From NCBI RefSeq assembly GCF_017876295.1, contig NZ_JAGINT010000002.1, forward strand, positions 3,038,001-3,102,000: DNA of 64,000 bases. The letters run 5' to 3'. Each line of letters begins with the position of its first letter. Position 1 is the first letter of the stretch. The stretch comes from Kribbella aluminosa (GTDB lineage: Bacteria > Actinomycetota > Actinomycetes > Propionibacteriales > Kribbellaceae). The translations under genes were made by a program, and so were the position numbers. Positions 50,263-60,298 of this stretch are shown one piece after another. Under the pieces are notes generated by a model, which saw nothing but the letters and a program-made list of their open reading frames with translations, was not told the DNA's origin and did no database searches.

Positions 50263-51396
50263 TCAGGTCGGCAGGCGCATCGGCATCAGGATGTACGCGG
50301 CGTCGGCGGTCGGCGGGTCCTCGGGGGAGTGCAGGCCGGTCAGGTTGGCCGGCTTGATCGGCTGGGTGAAGGCGAAGTGGGCGACCGGCGTGCCGAGTGA
50401 GGCCAGGCCGTCGAGCAGGTACCCGGCGTTGAAACCGGTCACCACCGGGTCGCCGGTGAGTGTGACCTCGACCGACTCCGAGGCCTGTGCCTCCTCACCG
50501 TTGCCCGCGTCGAGCGTCGCCGTACCGTCCGCGAACGTGAGCCGCACCGGCGCCGACCGCTCCGCCACCAGCGCGACCCGTTTCACCGCCTCGACGAGCG
50601 CGGCGGTCTGCACGGTGACCGTCGACGCGATCGCGTTCGCGGCCGGAATCAGCCCGCGGACCTTCGGGAACTCGCCGTCGATCAGCCGGCTGGTCACATG
50701 CCGGCCGCCGCCCTCGAACCCGATCAGCCCGTCCCCTGTGCGGGTCGAACCGAGGGAGAGCGTGACCTCGTGACCGGCCATCGCCTTCGCGACGTCCAGC
50801 AGCAGCTTCGCCGGGACCAGCGCGTTCGTCTCGGCGCCGGCGTCGACCGGTTGCCACTCGAACGTACGAACGGCCAGCCGATACCGATCGGTGGCGAGCA
50901 GCGAGATCGTCGACCCGCGGACCTCCAGCCGGATCCCGGTGAAGACCGGCAGCGTGTCGTCACGCCCGGCCGCGCTGATCACCTGCGCCACCGCGCGCTG
51001 GAACACGTTGCCGTCGACCACCCCGCTCGCCGCCGGCATCTCCGGCAGCGGCGGATACTCATCGAGCGGCAGGGTGTGAAGGACGAATCGGGCAGCCCCG
51101 CTACTCACCTGGACCCGGGCGGTCTCCGCGCTCAGCTCCACCGTGTCGCGCGGCATGCTCCGGCAGATGTCCGCCAGCAACCGCCCGGACACCAGCACCC
51201 GCCCCTCGTCGGCCACCTCCGCCGGCACGCTGACCTGCGCCGAGCTCTCGTAGTCGAACCCGGACAACGTCACCTGACCGTCCGCCGCGTCGACCACCAT
51301 CCCGGCGAGGATCGGCACACTCGGCCGGCTCGGCAGCCCACGAGCCACCCACCCGACCGCCTCGGCCAGCACCTCTCGCCCGACCCGAACCTTCAT
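50263..51396 (-). CDS. dnaN: DNA polymerase III beta-clamp (DnaN-like)
   Basis: This 377-residue protein has the three-domain sliding-clamp pattern: MKVRVGREVLAEAVGWVARG, SGFDYESSAQVSVPAEV, LATDRYRLAVRTFEW, FPKVRGLIPAANAIA and the C-terminal YILMPMRLPT that forms the clamp's peptide-binding pocket. GGGGAGGAG precedes the ATG. None of the usual neighbours dnaA, recF or gyrB is present, so this may be a paralogue away from oriC; the genome copy number cannot be seen here. Confidence 0.92.
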   Translation of the reverse strand: MKVRVGREVLAEAVGWVARGLPSRPSVPILAGMVVDAADGQVTLSGFDYESSAQVSVPAEVADEGRVLVSGRLLADICRSMPRDTVELSAETARVQVSSGAARFVLHTLPLDEYPPLPEMPAASGVVDGNVFQRAVAQVISAAGRDDTLPVFTGIRLEVRGSTISLLATDRYRLAVRTFEWQPVDAGAETNALVPAKLLLDVAKAMAGHEVTLSLGSTRTGDGLIGFEGGGRHVTSRLIDGEFPKVRGLIPAANAIASTVTVQTAALVEAVKRVALVAERSAPVRLTFADGTATLDAGNGEEAQASESVEVTLTGDPVVTGFNAGYLLDGLASLGTPVAHFAFTQPIKPANLTGLHSPEDPPTADAAYILMPMRLPT

Positions 51397-51457
51397 CCCT
51401 GACTCCTCCCCATCGAGAGAACCCAGCCAATCAGGCGCCACCGACAGTTTCCGGCGG

Positions 51458-52066
51458 TCAGAGCGCGAGGTCGAGCAGCAGGCTGTATTGCTGACCCCCG
51501 CAGCAGTCGGGGTCGTCGAGGGCGCTCTGTACGTGCGGACGTGGGACGCCGATCTTGATCGCGAGCGCCGGCCGGTGGTGGTACATCCGTACCCGTGCGG
51601 GCTCGACCTGGTAGAGACGGGCGAACGTGTCGACCGTCAGTGCCGGACTCGTACTCAGGTGCAGGTACCCGAGCAGAGCGACGATGAACTGCGCTGCCGG
51701 GTTGATGTGGATGTTGGTCACGTAAGTGAGGCCATAGATGGCCAGCTGCATGGTCAGGGTCGACACCGGGGCGGAGATCAGCGGCAGGATCGCCAGCGCT
51801 GAGCCGAAGACCCAGAGCAGGACGAGCAGCGCCAGTGCCCCACCGATCAGGATCTCGGTCATCACGCTGGATCCTCCAGCGGAGCCGCCGGCACTCAACT
51901 GCTCGATGCCCGTCTGCGCCACGCCGGCGCCAGGGATGGCCCGAGTGATCACCTGCGACATTGCATCCATCAAAGGTGGTGCGACAGGGTCACCCGCCGC
52001 CGGTGGATAGACCAGCATCAGGACACCGGCGACCGTCAGCGCCGTCCAGACAAGCACCACCAGCAC
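51458..52066 (-). CDS. predicted membrane protein of unknown function
   Basis: The protein has 202 residues from a GTG, with one N-terminal helix (2-22), a Gly/Ser-rich loop, and two long hydrophobic helices (about 72-115) before a soluble tail that ends in a DDPDCCGGQQYS region. It is upstream of the clamp gene with a 61-base gap. No family is recognised. Confidence 0.55.
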   Translation of the reverse strand: MLVVLVWTALTVAGVLMLVYPPAAGDPVAPPLMDAMSQVITRAIPGAGVAQTGIEQLSAGGSAGGSSVMTEILIGGALALLVLLWVFGSALAILPLISAPVSTLTMQLAIYGLTYVTNIHINPAAQFIVALLGYLHLSTSPALTVDTFARLYQVEPARVRMYHHRPALAIKIGVPRPHVQSALDDPDCCGGQQYSLLLDLAL

Positions 52067-52386
52067 TCGGTGGCATCACCCCGCGGCCATCCGTTTCCAC
52101 GACCCGACCTCCTCGAGCACCCCGGCTCTCGGTGGAGCCGGCCGACGTTCAAGAGGCTCGGAGCAACTACCTTTCGATCTGCTTGACCACGAGACGGAGG
52201 TCACCGCGGCGCATCCAACGGCCTGAGCAGGCGCACGTCTTAGCCACCCCACACAATTACGCGGCGAGATGGACACGACGCGGCTGCGCCGTCGCGGCGG
52301 GAGGCGTGGCCCGGACTGGAAATGGCGCTGCTCGACGCCGAAGTCTGGGGTGCACCCGGCTTCCCAGCTTCCGTTGGCAACACGGC
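52067..52386. other. intergenic region without recognised gene
   Basis: Frames on both strands are Arg/Pro-rich and have no motif or ribosome-binding site. I see no tRNA, terminator or repeat that stands out. It separates the membrane-protein gene from the AraC-type gene, and is probably non-coding or a decayed gene. Confidence 0.5.
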
Positions 52387-53130
52387 CTAATACCGCTGCG
52401 CGTACCAGGTCGGTGGCTCGCCGAACATGCTCTTGAAGTCGCGGATGAAGTGGCCCTGGTCGGCGTAGCCGAGGTCCGCCGCCAGCGCGGCCCAATCGAT
52501 CGCCCCGCCCGCGGCCATGCGTGCGGTCACCTCGTGCAGGCGGTAGCGGCGGATCACCCACTTGGGGCCGATGCCGACGTTCTCCGCGAACAGGCGTTGC
52601 AGCCCCCGCATGCTCAGCCCCAGCTCACCGGCGAGGCGTTCGACCCTGGTCACGGCCTTGTCCCCGGCGATCAGCTCGACAGCGGCCGCCGCCTGGCGGG
52701 CCCGGGTGTCGTCGTTCGGTAGGTGTCTCAGCAGGAACGCATCCATGGCCGGCCCGTCGAGTGTCGTCGGCGGGTCAGAGCCGAACACTTCGGTCGCCGG
52801 GACGACACGGTCGGTGATCGTCGAGACGGAGGCGCCGAGGAACGGGCGGAAGCAGCCCGGCCGGAACGCGACGCCGAAGACGTGGTCGCGGCCCTCGAGG
52901 ACCTTGATCTGGTAGCAGCTGCACACGCCGTTGACGTCCGCGCGGCCGCCGCCGAACGACAGGTGCACGTTCGGGTACGGCACGATCTTCTGCCGGTAGG
53001 GCTCGGCGTAGTCCCAGCGAGCCTCCCAGTAATGCTCCACCCATGGCGCGAGCGCCGGCGACGGGTCGTGGAACGCGTGGCGCTGATACCTGCTCCACGC
53101 ACTCGCCCGCTCACGAATGTCGCGTCCCAC
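52387..53130 (-). CDS. AraC-family transcriptional regulator
   Basis: The protein has 247 residues. The N-terminal sensor region (APWVEHYWEARWDYAEPYRQ, VHLSFGGGRADV) is of the DUF6597 type. The C-terminal AraC double HTH runs from VERLAGELGLSMRGLQRLFA to ALAADLGYADQGHFIRDFKS and FGEPPTWYAQRY. The GTG at 53130 gives the conserved start; longer frames add non-conserved residues. It is divergent from the TIGR03086-type gene and may control it. Confidence 0.88.
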   Translation of the reverse strand: MGRDIRERASAWSRYQRHAFHDPSPALAPWVEHYWEARWDYAEPYRQKIVPYPNVHLSFGGGRADVNGVCSCYQIKVLEGRDHVFGVAFRPGCFRPFLGASVSTITDRVVPATEVFGSDPPTTLDGPAMDAFLLRHLPNDDTRARQAAAAVELIAGDKAVTRVERLAGELGLSMRGLQRLFAENVGIGPKWVIRRYRLHEVTARMAAGGAIDWAALAADLGYADQGHFIRDFKSMFGEPPTWYAQRY

Positions 53131-53194
53131 CCGGCAGAGTGTATGTCGTCTTTGTTCAATACCCCTCCGGTGCACGCCACCTAGCATCGCCGCC

Positions 53195-53764
53195 ATGTCA
53201 CACCTTTCCTACGCGGCCGAGGCCATGGCCGCAGTCGCCCGCACCATCACCGACGACCAGCTCGCCAACAAGACTCCATGCACGGACTACGACGTGCGGG
53301 CCTTGGTCAACCACCTGTTGTTCTGGGGTCCCTCGCTGGCCGGCGCCGGCCGCAAGGAGTCAGTTCCGCAGCCGGCGACCGCCGAGTCCGATGTGGACCT
53401 GGCTGCCGGCGACTGGCGCGGACGCCTGCTCGCCCTGCTCGACGACATCACGTCGTCGTGGGCGCCGCCGAGCGCCTGGGACGGCGAGACGAGCATGGGC
53501 ACGCCGCAGATGCTGCCCGCGCCCGTCATGGGCGACATGATCGTCGGCGAGCTGGCCGTGCACGGCTGGGACCTGGCGGTCGCGACCGGGCAGCAGCTGG
53601 AACTGCCCGCCGACCTGCTGGCGCACCTGCACGACACGATGTTCGCCGGCGTGGAGCAGGGGCGGGGGTTGGGCATGTACGGACCGCAGGTCGCGGTGCC
53701 GGCCGACGCGCCCACCTTGGACCGCATCCTCGCCCTGACCGGCCGTGATCCCGCCTGGGCGTAG
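53195..53764 (+). CDS. TIGR03086-type DinB-like protein
   Basis: The protein has 189 residues with TPCTDYDVRALVNHLLFW (metal-ligand His region of the mycothiol maleylpyruvate-isomerase-like N-domain), and later IVGELAVHGWDLAVATGQ, the second His. These proteins have a DinB-like four-helix fold, and many use mycothiol, the actinobacterial thiol. It is separated from the AraC regulator by 64 bases, a likely shared promoter region. Confidence 0.88.
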   Translation: MSHLSYAAEAMAAVARTITDDQLANKTPCTDYDVRALVNHLLFWGPSLAGAGRKESVPQPATAESDVDLAAGDWRGRLLALLDDITSSWAPPSAWDGETSMGTPQMLPAPVMGDMIVGELAVHGWDLAVATGQQLELPADLLAHLHDTMFAGVEQGRGLGMYGPQVAVPADAPTLDRILALTGRDPAWA

Positions 53765-53891
53765 TCACGACTCCGGCTCTGAGCGAGCGGCGTACCCTCC
53801 GAAATGGAGCCGGAGGGTACGCCGCCCCACGGCAGGGCCTCCGACGGGTGTGTATGGTGCCGAATACCCTCTGAGCTGGGGATTCGCCTGG

Positions 53892-53965
53892 CGCCCCCGG
53901 CAGGATTCGAACCTGCGACCCACAGATTAGAAGTCTGTCGCTCTATCCAGCTGAGCTACGGGGGC
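53892..53965 (-). tRNA. tRNA-Arg (TCT)
   Basis: Acceptor arms GCCCCCG and CGGGGGC, an anticodon loop with TCT, GGTTCGAATCC in the T arm, discriminator G, and an encoded CCA just beyond (53889-53891), unlike the other two tRNAs in the window. It reads AGA codons, which are rare in such a GC-rich genome. Confidence 0.96.
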
Positions 53966-54127
53966 GTACGGCAGGGAAGAGTCTCTCAGATACCCGGGCG
54001 ATCCCGCCTCTGGGTTCCCGATCGCGGTGCTCCGGGCGGCGTCGAAGTACAGGGATGTCGTTCCATCCCGGTAACGCTGAGTGGGTGGTCCTGCCGCTGG
54101 ATCTTGACCCCAACTAGGCTGCGGTGC

Positions 54128-55846
54128 ATGAGTTACCCCTCACCAGGCCCGTCCGGCACGCCGCAACCCGCGGCTGGGCCGGCGTACCCGCCCGGCGGCC
54201 CCTACCCGCAGCCCAGTGCGCTCGGGGCTCACCCGGTGCCCGGCCAGCGGCGGAACCGGGGGGTACTGATCGGCATCGTGATCGCGGTGGTGTTCGCGAT
54301 CGCGGGCCTGGTGATCTTCGGCGTGGTGGCCAAGTCGACCGGCGCCGGCGGCTTCCGCTGGGGCCTGGTGTTCGCGTTCGTCCCGGTCATTCCGGTGATC
54401 GCGCTGTACCTCTGGCTGGACCGGTATGAGCCCGAGCCGACCCGGTACATCGTCTTCGCGCTCTGCTGGGGCGCCTTCATCGCGACACTGGTCGCGATCT
54501 TCATCAACACCGAGGTGTCGCACCGGCTGGCCGAGACCGGCGTCGGCGGCGACCGGTCCGCGGTCTTCGTGGCGCCGCCTGTCGAGGAGTTCGCCAAGGG
54601 GTCGGTGATCCTGCTGCTGGCGCTGCTGCGCCGCAAGGAGTTCGACGGCATCATCGACGGCCTGGTCTACGCCGGGATGGTGGGCGTCGGCTTCGCCTTC
54701 ACCGAGAACATCCTGTACTACGGCCGCGTCTTCAACACGCTCTCCCAAGAGGCCGGCAGTGACGTCGGCCTGAAGGGCGCGTTCGCGCTGTTCGTCGTCC
54801 GCGGCCTGATCTCGCCGTTCGCGCATCCACTCTTCACGTCGTTCACCGCGATCGGCATCGGCGTGGCGGTACGGCACCGAAGTACGGTCGTCCGTTTCCT
54901 GGCGCCGGTCGTCGGGTACCTGGCCGCCGTACTGGCGCACGCCGCGTGGAACGCGTCCGCGAGCTGGGCCGGCGGTGGCGGCTTCATCCTCGCGTACCTG
55001 TGCCTGATGGTGCCGCTGTTCATCTGCCTGGTGGTGTTCGCGCTGGTGATGCGATCACGGGAGGGACAGATGATCGCGTCCCGGTTGTACGACTACGTGC
55101 GGTTCGGCTGGCTGATACCCCAGGACGTACCGCTGATCGCGACGCTCCGCGGCCGCAAGGCGCTGCGGCAGAACGCCCGCCGGTACGGCCCGCAGGCGGA
55201 GGCCGCGGCGAAGGCGTTCCAGCACAACGCGACCGAGCTGGCGTACCTGCGCGACAAGATCGTCCGCCAGGTGATCGGCCCCGACGCCCTCGAAACCGAG
55301 AAGTCCCTCCTCGACGAACTCCGCCAACGCCGCCCGAGCGTCCCGTTCCCCCCCATGCCCGCCTTCGCCCAAGCCGCCCCCTCCTACGCCGCCCCCATGG
55401 CCCCAGGCAACCAAATGCCTCCCGGCACCCCGATGGGCCCAGGCACCCCGATGGGTCCCGGCGCCCCGATGGGCCCGGGTGCCCCGATGGGCCCGGGTGC
55501 GCCAATGGGTCCCGGCGCCTCGATGGGCCCGGATGCGCCAATTGGCCCTGGTGGACCGATAGGCCTCGGCGGACCGGTCGGCCCGATGGGCGTCGGTACG
55601 CCGATGGGTCCCGGTACGCCGATGGGTCCGGGTGGGCCAGCGGCCCCGGGTGCACCCGTCGACCCCATCGGTCCGGGTACTCCCGACGGGGAGCAGGCGC
55701 GTTCGCAGGACGTGGTTCCGCCCGAGCGTTCGGGGCGTTCGGCCGGGCAATCCGGCCAGCAAGCGGGTCAGCCTGGATACCCGCCGGGACCCCCCGGCCA
55801 GCAAAGACCGCCGGGAGGATACGGTCCGTACCCACCACCGCAGTGA
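54128..55846 (+). CDS. PrsW-family intramembrane metalloprotease with collagen-like tail
   Basis: The protein has 572 residues: a Pro-rich N-terminus, then about eight membrane helices with the PrsW motifs [10 protein letters not shown] (EE), [11 protein letters not shown] (E-N) and [13 protein letters not shown] (first His) and HAAWNASA (second His) as likely zinc site. PrsW proteases cleave anti-sigma or other membrane proteins. From about residue 410 there is a soluble helical part, and from about 430 a G-P/A-M-G-P-rich tail followed by a Gln/Pro/Gly end. The tail is unusual for the family. Confidence 0.9.
   Translation: MSYPSPGPSGTPQPAAGPAYPPGGPYPQPSALGAHPVPGQRRNRGVLIGIVIAVVFAIAGLVIFGVVAKSTGAGGFRWGLVFAFVPVIPVIALYLWLDRYEPEPTRYIVFALCWGAFIATLVAIFINTEVSHRLAETGVGGDRSAVFVAPPVEEFAKGSVILLLALLRRKEFDGIIDGLVYAGMVGVGFAFTENILYYGRVFNTLSQEAGSDVGLKGAFALFVVRGLISPFAHPLFTSFTAIGIGVAVRHRSTVVRFLAPVVGYLAAVLAHAAWNASASWAGGGGFILAYLCLMVPLFICLVVFALVMRSREGQMIASRLYDYVRFGWLIPQDVPLIATLRGRKALRQNARRYGPQAEAAAKAFQHNATELAYLRDKIVRQVIGPDALETEKSLLDELRQRRPSVPFPPMPAFAQAAPSYAAPMAPGNQMPPGTPMGPGTPMGPGAPMGPGAPMGPGAPMGPGASMGPDAPIGPGGPIGLGGPVGPMGVGTPMGPGTPMGPGGPAAPGAPVDPIGPGTPDGEQARSQDVVPPERSGRSAGQSGQQAGQPGYPPGPPGQQRPPGGYGPYPPPQ
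55425..55640 (+). repeat. collagen-like GPM repeat inside the PrsW-like gene
   Basis: Near-identical 18-bp units (for example CCGATGGGCCCGGGTGCC) encode P-M-G-P-G-A/T repeats about ten times. Perfect and near-perfect copies suggest recent expansion. Length changes in multiples of six residues would keep the frame. Confidence 0.85.
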
Positions 55847-55927
55847 CTGCCACCCGTCCACGCCGCCAAACGGGGATGACGATGACTTTGCTTCTGCGCT
55901 GTCCGACCGGGCACTCTGTGCTCGTGG

Positions 55928-58900
55928 GTGGACGTCGTGGCTGACACCAGGTCAGCAGCAGGTGAAGGTTCGGAACCGCGGGTTCCGGACCAGGATCAGC
56001 CTGCCCAGGAGCTGGCGAACCTGATCGCCCAGTCCACCCCCAAACCCCGCGGCTTCTGGCGCCGCCGCCGCAAACGCACCGCCGACCCCACACCCCCCGC
56101 GGACACGACCCCCGCCACGGGCCCCTCAAACACGCCACCCTCCGAGCCCGACACCAGCACCACGTCGTCCGGACCCGGCTCCAGCACCCCCCAGCCCGAA
56201 GCAGCCAAATCCCCCGAGGCCCCCTCAACCACGCGTCCCGCAGACACTCCCGTCCCATCCACAAACACCGCTGCCACCACCCCCGCCTCAACCACCCCGG
56301 CGGCAGCCACCCCCACACCCAGCGGCACCCCCACGTCCGGCGACGCCTCCGCACCCGGCGGGACCCCCACGTCTAGCGGGACCTCCACGTTCAGCGACGG
56401 CCAGGCGTCCAACGGCACTCCCGCGCCCAGCGGGACCTCGACGTCCAGCGATGCCCCGGCCTCCAGCGGCACCCCCGCGCCCCCCGGGACTTCCACGTCC
56501 AGCGATGCCCCGGCCTCCAGCGGCACTCCCGCTTCCAGCAACGGCGCGGCCGCGACCGACACCACCAACCCAGCTGGCGGCCCAGGCCCGGCCAGCGATG
56601 CCGGCTCAGCCGCAGCCACTGACTCAGCCACCGGCCCGGCTGCAGCTAGCGATTCGGTCGCCCCCCAGGCAGTGACCACGAGCGCAGCTGACACTGCAGA
56701 TGTCACGGCATCCCACAGTGCGCCCTCCGCAACCGACGCCGATCCGGCCAGCCAGCCGCAGGCCCACACCGCGGAGACCGCCCAGCCCGCCGACGCGACC
56801 GACACCCGCGTGACAGCAGACACAGCCGACTCAACCCCAGACACACCTGCCAAGCCCACCGACGCCTCATCGGCGAACGGAACGACGACCACGCCGAGCG
56901 GTGACGCCTCGACCGGTACGCCGACGGCCAGCGGTCCTGCAACCCGAACGGCAGACGACACCGCCGTACCCCCGACCCCCCGCGACACCCCCTCCCGTCC
57001 GCCCGTAGGCATCGTCTACGAGCCCGACGAGTCCCCGGACGGCTTCCCCCTCGAGTACGGCAACATCATCGTCGGCCTCCCGAAGGAGCCGAACCAGCCA
57101 CCCTCGACCGAAAACCCGTCCGAGCCCACGACCGACCGCACAGTCCCGGCAGCCTCCTCACCCGGCGCCGCAGACCCGGCCACGCAAGCTCCGGCCGACG
57201 CCGACGACGCAGCCGCGCCCAAATCGGCAGCCAGCACCGCCTCGCCCGACTCAGCAGACGACGCCTCCGGTGCAGTCGGCCCCGCTCAGGCAAATGCCAC
57301 CGACGGGGCAACCGACCCCGCAAACGACGCGACCGCGGCAGCCGACCCAGCAGACGGTGGGATCGGCGCAGCCGACCCAGCAGACGGTGGGACTGCGGCA
57401 GCCGACCCTGCGGGCGGTGGGATCGCCGCAGCCGACCCTGCAGGCGGTGGTACCGCGGCAACCGACCTGGTAGGCGGTGGGACCGCCGCAGCTGGGGCCG
57501 ACCCAGCTGGCGATGCGACCGCCGTGGCCGGAGCCGATCGGGTCGAAGGCGCGACCGTGGCAGCTGACCCGGCAGGCGGTAGGTCCGACGACGCCGGGAC
57601 CGACCTGGCAGATGGTGCGACCTCCGGGGCCGACTCAGTCGGAGATGAGACGGCCGCCGAGGTGGGTGGCGCGGTGGTTGAGGCGTCCGGCGCGGTTGTC
57701 GGCCCAGCGGATGGTGTGGGTGCGGCTGGCTCGGTGGAGGGCGGGGCTGGTGCGGACGCGTCCGATCCGGTGCACGCTGATGCCGGCGAGACTGCCGATG
57801 ACGCCTCGGGCGGTGCGTCGGAGCGCTCCGATGGGGCGACGGCCGACTCTGCAGCGGTACATGTTGGAGATAGCCCGGCCGACCCTGCCAGGGCCGACGC
57901 AGGCGTTGATGGCGCTGACGGCGCTGATGAGGTGGCGGTCGACCCGTCGGAGGTTCGTTCGGATAGCTCGGGCGGCTCGGAGATCGAAGGAGCAGTCGGC
58001 TCTGGAGCCGCATCCGCTGGAAGCGCTGGTGGTGCTGACACCGTGTCCGCTGAGGAGGCGGACGGTGGGGACAGCGTTGGCGCGGCGGGGGGACAGCTTG
58101 GGCGGCACGCTGCGAGTGATCGTGGATCCGAGCTGCCGTCGCATGGTGCTGAGGGGAACCACCCGTCCGACAGCGCAGCAGCCGGCGAGGCTGCCGGTGG
58201 CGCGGCCGACGGAGAGGCCGTAGCGGACCAGGCTTCGGCGGACGACGCAGAGCCCCAGGCCGACGGTGTGGAGAGTCCGGCGGAGGACGCGGAGGCCCCG
58301 GCGGATCGTGTGGAGACCACGGGGGATCGCACCGGGAGCCCGGCGGATGGTGGGGTCGGTGCCGCGGGTGCTGGTACCGAGGGCTCGGCGGATGATGCGG
58401 TTCGTGCTGGTGAGGGGGCCGCAGGTGGTGGTGCGGGGCAGGATGGTGGGGAGGCTGCGGGGGATGAGCCGGAGCTGACTGCGGAGGAGCTGGCGGCGAA
58501 GGTGGCGGCTGAGCAGGCTGCTATGGCTTTGATTACGGCTTTGATGAAGTTGCGGGGAGTACTGGCGGGGAGTCGGTTGCCACTGGAAGTGGTGGGGGCT
58601 GATGAGGCTCGGCAGCAGCAGAAGGCGATGCTGGATCAGCTGGACGATTACTTGTTGCCGCGGCTGGTGCAGTTGGAAGCTCCGATTCTTGCGGTGGTTG
58701 GTGGGTCTACGGGAGCCGGCAAGTCGACGCTGGTGAACACGGTGATCGGGAAGGTAGTCAGTGAGCCGGGGGTGTTGCGGCCGACGACCCGGTCGCCGGT
58801 GCTGATTCATCACCCGGCCGATGCGGACTGGTTCGTCGGGGACCGGGTGTTGCCGGGAATGGCGCGGACCGCGTCCGAGGAGCCGGGCGGTATGGAGGAC

Positions 58901-60298
58901 GCGGGGCAGCTGCGGCTGGTTGCGGCTGACAGTGTGCCGCGTGGGCTGGCGATCCTGGACGCGCCGGACATCGACTCCGTTGTCGAGGCGAACCGTGATC
59001 TCGCGACGCAGTTGCTCGCGGCCGGCGATCTCTGGCTGTTCGTCACGACCGCGGCGCGGTACTCCGACGCGGTCCCGTGGGAGTTCCTGCAGAGCGCGTC
59101 GGACCGCAGTACTGCGGTTGCGGTGGTGCTGGACCGCGCGCCGAGCGAGACGATCGACGACATCACCGGGCACCTCGCGCAGATGCTGCTCGAACGCGGG
59201 CTGGGTGACTCGCCGCTGTTCTCGATCCAGGAGACGGTTGTCGACGGCAACGGGATGTTGCCGCCGCCGGCTGTTGCCGGGATCAAGGACTGGCTGGTGG
59301 ACCTGGCGGCCGACGCCGAGGCTCGGGCGGGTGTCGTACGCCGGACCCTGCAGGGTGCGGTCAGCGCGATGGTGAAGAAGACCCCGCCGTTCGCGGCCGC
59401 GGTCAGGGCGCAGGCCGATACGGCTCTCGAGCTGCGGTCCTCTGTGGAGTCGGCGTACGACCAGGGCGTCAAGGACATCGCGAAGGCGAGCCAGGACGGG
59501 ACGCTGCTGCGCGGCGAGGTGCTGGCCCGGTGGCAGCAGTTCGTCGGGACCGGCGAACTGCTGAGGGGCCTGCAGTCCAACGGCGGGCGGTTGCGCGACC
59601 GGCTGAAGAACTCGCTGGGGAACAAGCCGGCCGAGACGCGGGACGTCAGCGACGCCATCCAGTCCGGGCTTGAGTCGTTGCTGAGCGAGCATGCGACCGC
59701 TGCGGCGGAACGGGCCGAGACGACGTGGCAAGGCACCGCCCCAGGACGCCAGTTGCTCGCCGCTGCGGATGCCGAGAGCGCCACCCCTGCCTCTGGCGGC
59801 AAATCTGCCGGGCCGGCTGGGAAGGCCGGTGCCGGTGGCAACGATGTGGTGCCGTCGCTCGGTACGTTGTCGGAACAGTTCCCGGCCGCCGCGAGCCGGA
59901 CGGTGCGGGAATGGCAGGCGTTCGTACTCGACCTGGTCCGCAAGGAAGGCGCGGACAAGAAGTCGACGGCGAAGATTCTGGAGTACGGCGTCAACGGGCT
60001 CGGCCTCTCGCTGATGGTGGTGATGTTCGCCAGTGCGGCCGGCATCCCGAAGGGTGCTCAGGCGAGCACCGGCGCGGGCAGCGCGGTCGTCGGGCAGCGG
60101 TTGCTGGAGGCAGTTTTCGGCGACAAGGCAGTTCAGGGCATGGTCGACAAGGCACGCGAGGATCTTGACGGTAAGGTTCATGCCCTGATGGATGCCGAAT
60201 TCGCCCGCTATCTGGCCGTCCTTGACCGGCATCCGGTCGACGCCGAGACGGCCAGGCAACTGACCGAGGCCGCGCGCGCGGTGGAGGACTGCACGTGA
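55928..60298 (+). CDS. dynamin-like/Era-type GTPase with ~900-residue disordered N-terminus
   Basis: The gene encodes 1456 residues. Residues 1 to about 900 are made almost only of Ala, Thr, Ser, Pro, Gly, Asp and Glu, with repeats such as ADPAGGGIAAADPAGGGTAA, after one basic patch (RGFWRRRRKR) near 40. The GTPase domain starts at about 915: G1/Walker A VGGSTGAGKSTLVN near 927-940, switch region VLRPTTRSPV, G3-like ILDAPDIDS, a VVLDRAPSE region, then a helical domain and a C-terminal hydrophobic helix (LGLSLMVVMFASAAGIP) near 1360. The start could also be a GTG at 55937. The stop overlaps the next GTPase (GTGA). Confidence 0.85.
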   Translation: MDVVADTRSAAGEGSEPRVPDQDQPAQELANLIAQSTPKPRGFWRRRRKRTADPTPPADTTPATGPSNTPPSEPDTSTTSSGPGSSTPQPEAAKSPEAPSTTRPADTPVPSTNTAATTPASTTPAAATPTPSGTPTSGDASAPGGTPTSSGTSTFSDGQASNGTPAPSGTSTSSDAPASSGTPAPPGTSTSSDAPASSGTPASSNGAAATDTTNPAGGPGPASDAGSAAATDSATGPAAASDSVAPQAVTTSAADTADVTASHSAPSATDADPASQPQAHTAETAQPADATDTRVTADTADSTPDTPAKPTDASSANGTTTTPSGDASTGTPTASGPATRTADDTAVPPTPRDTPSRPPVGIVYEPDESPDGFPLEYGNIIVGLPKEPNQPPSTENPSEPTTDRTVPAASSPGAADPATQAPADADDAAAPKSAASTASPDSADDASGAVGPAQANATDGATDPANDATAAADPADGGIGAADPADGGTAAADPAGGGIAAADPAGGGTAATDLVGGGTAAAGADPAGDATAVAGADRVEGATVAADPAGGRSDDAGTDLADGATSGADSVGDETAAEVGGAVVEASGAVVGPADGVGAAGSVEGGAGADASDPVHADAGETADDASGGASERSDGATADSAAVHVGDSPADPARADAGVDGADGADEVAVDPSEVRSDSSGGSEIEGAVGSGAASAGSAGGADTVSAEEADGGDSVGAAGGQLGRHAASDRGSELPSHGAEGNHPSDSAAAGEAAGGAADGEAVADQASADDAEPQADGVESPAEDAEAPADRVETTGDRTGSPADGGVGAAGAGTEGSADDAVRAGEGAAGGGAGQDGGEAAGDEPELTAEELAAKVAAEQAAMALITALMKLRGVLAGSRLPLEVVGADEARQQQKAMLDQLDDYLLPRLVQLEAPILAVVGGSTGAGKSTLVNTVIGKVVSEPGVLRPTTRSPVLIHHPADADWFVGDRVLPGMARTASEEPGGMEDAGQLRLVAADSVPRGLAILDAPDIDSVVEANRDLATQLLAAGDLWLFVTTAARYSDAVPWEFLQSASDRSTAVAVVLDRAPSETIDDITGHLAQMLLERGLGDSPLFSIQETVVDGNGMLPPPAVAGIKDWLVDLAADAEARAGVVRRTLQGAVSAMVKKTPPFAAAVRAQADTALELRSSVESAYDQGVKDIAKASQDGTLLRGEVLARWQQFVGTGELLRGLQSNGGRLRDRLKNSLGNKPAETRDVSDAIQSGLESLLSEHATAAAERAETTWQGTAPGRQLLAAADAESATPASGGKSAGPAGKAGAGGNDVVPSLGTLSEQFPAAASRTVREWQAFVLDLVRKEGADKKSTAKILEYGVNGLGLSLMVVMFASAAGIPKGAQASTGAGSAVVGQRLLEAVFGDKAVQGMVDKAREDLDGKVHALMDAEFARYLAVLDRHPVDAETARQLTEAARAVEDCT

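Noticed and set aside
57635-60259. 874-residue minus-strand frame opposite the giant GTPase
   Set aside because: No motif or ribosome-binding site; it mirrors codon bias of the plus-strand gene.
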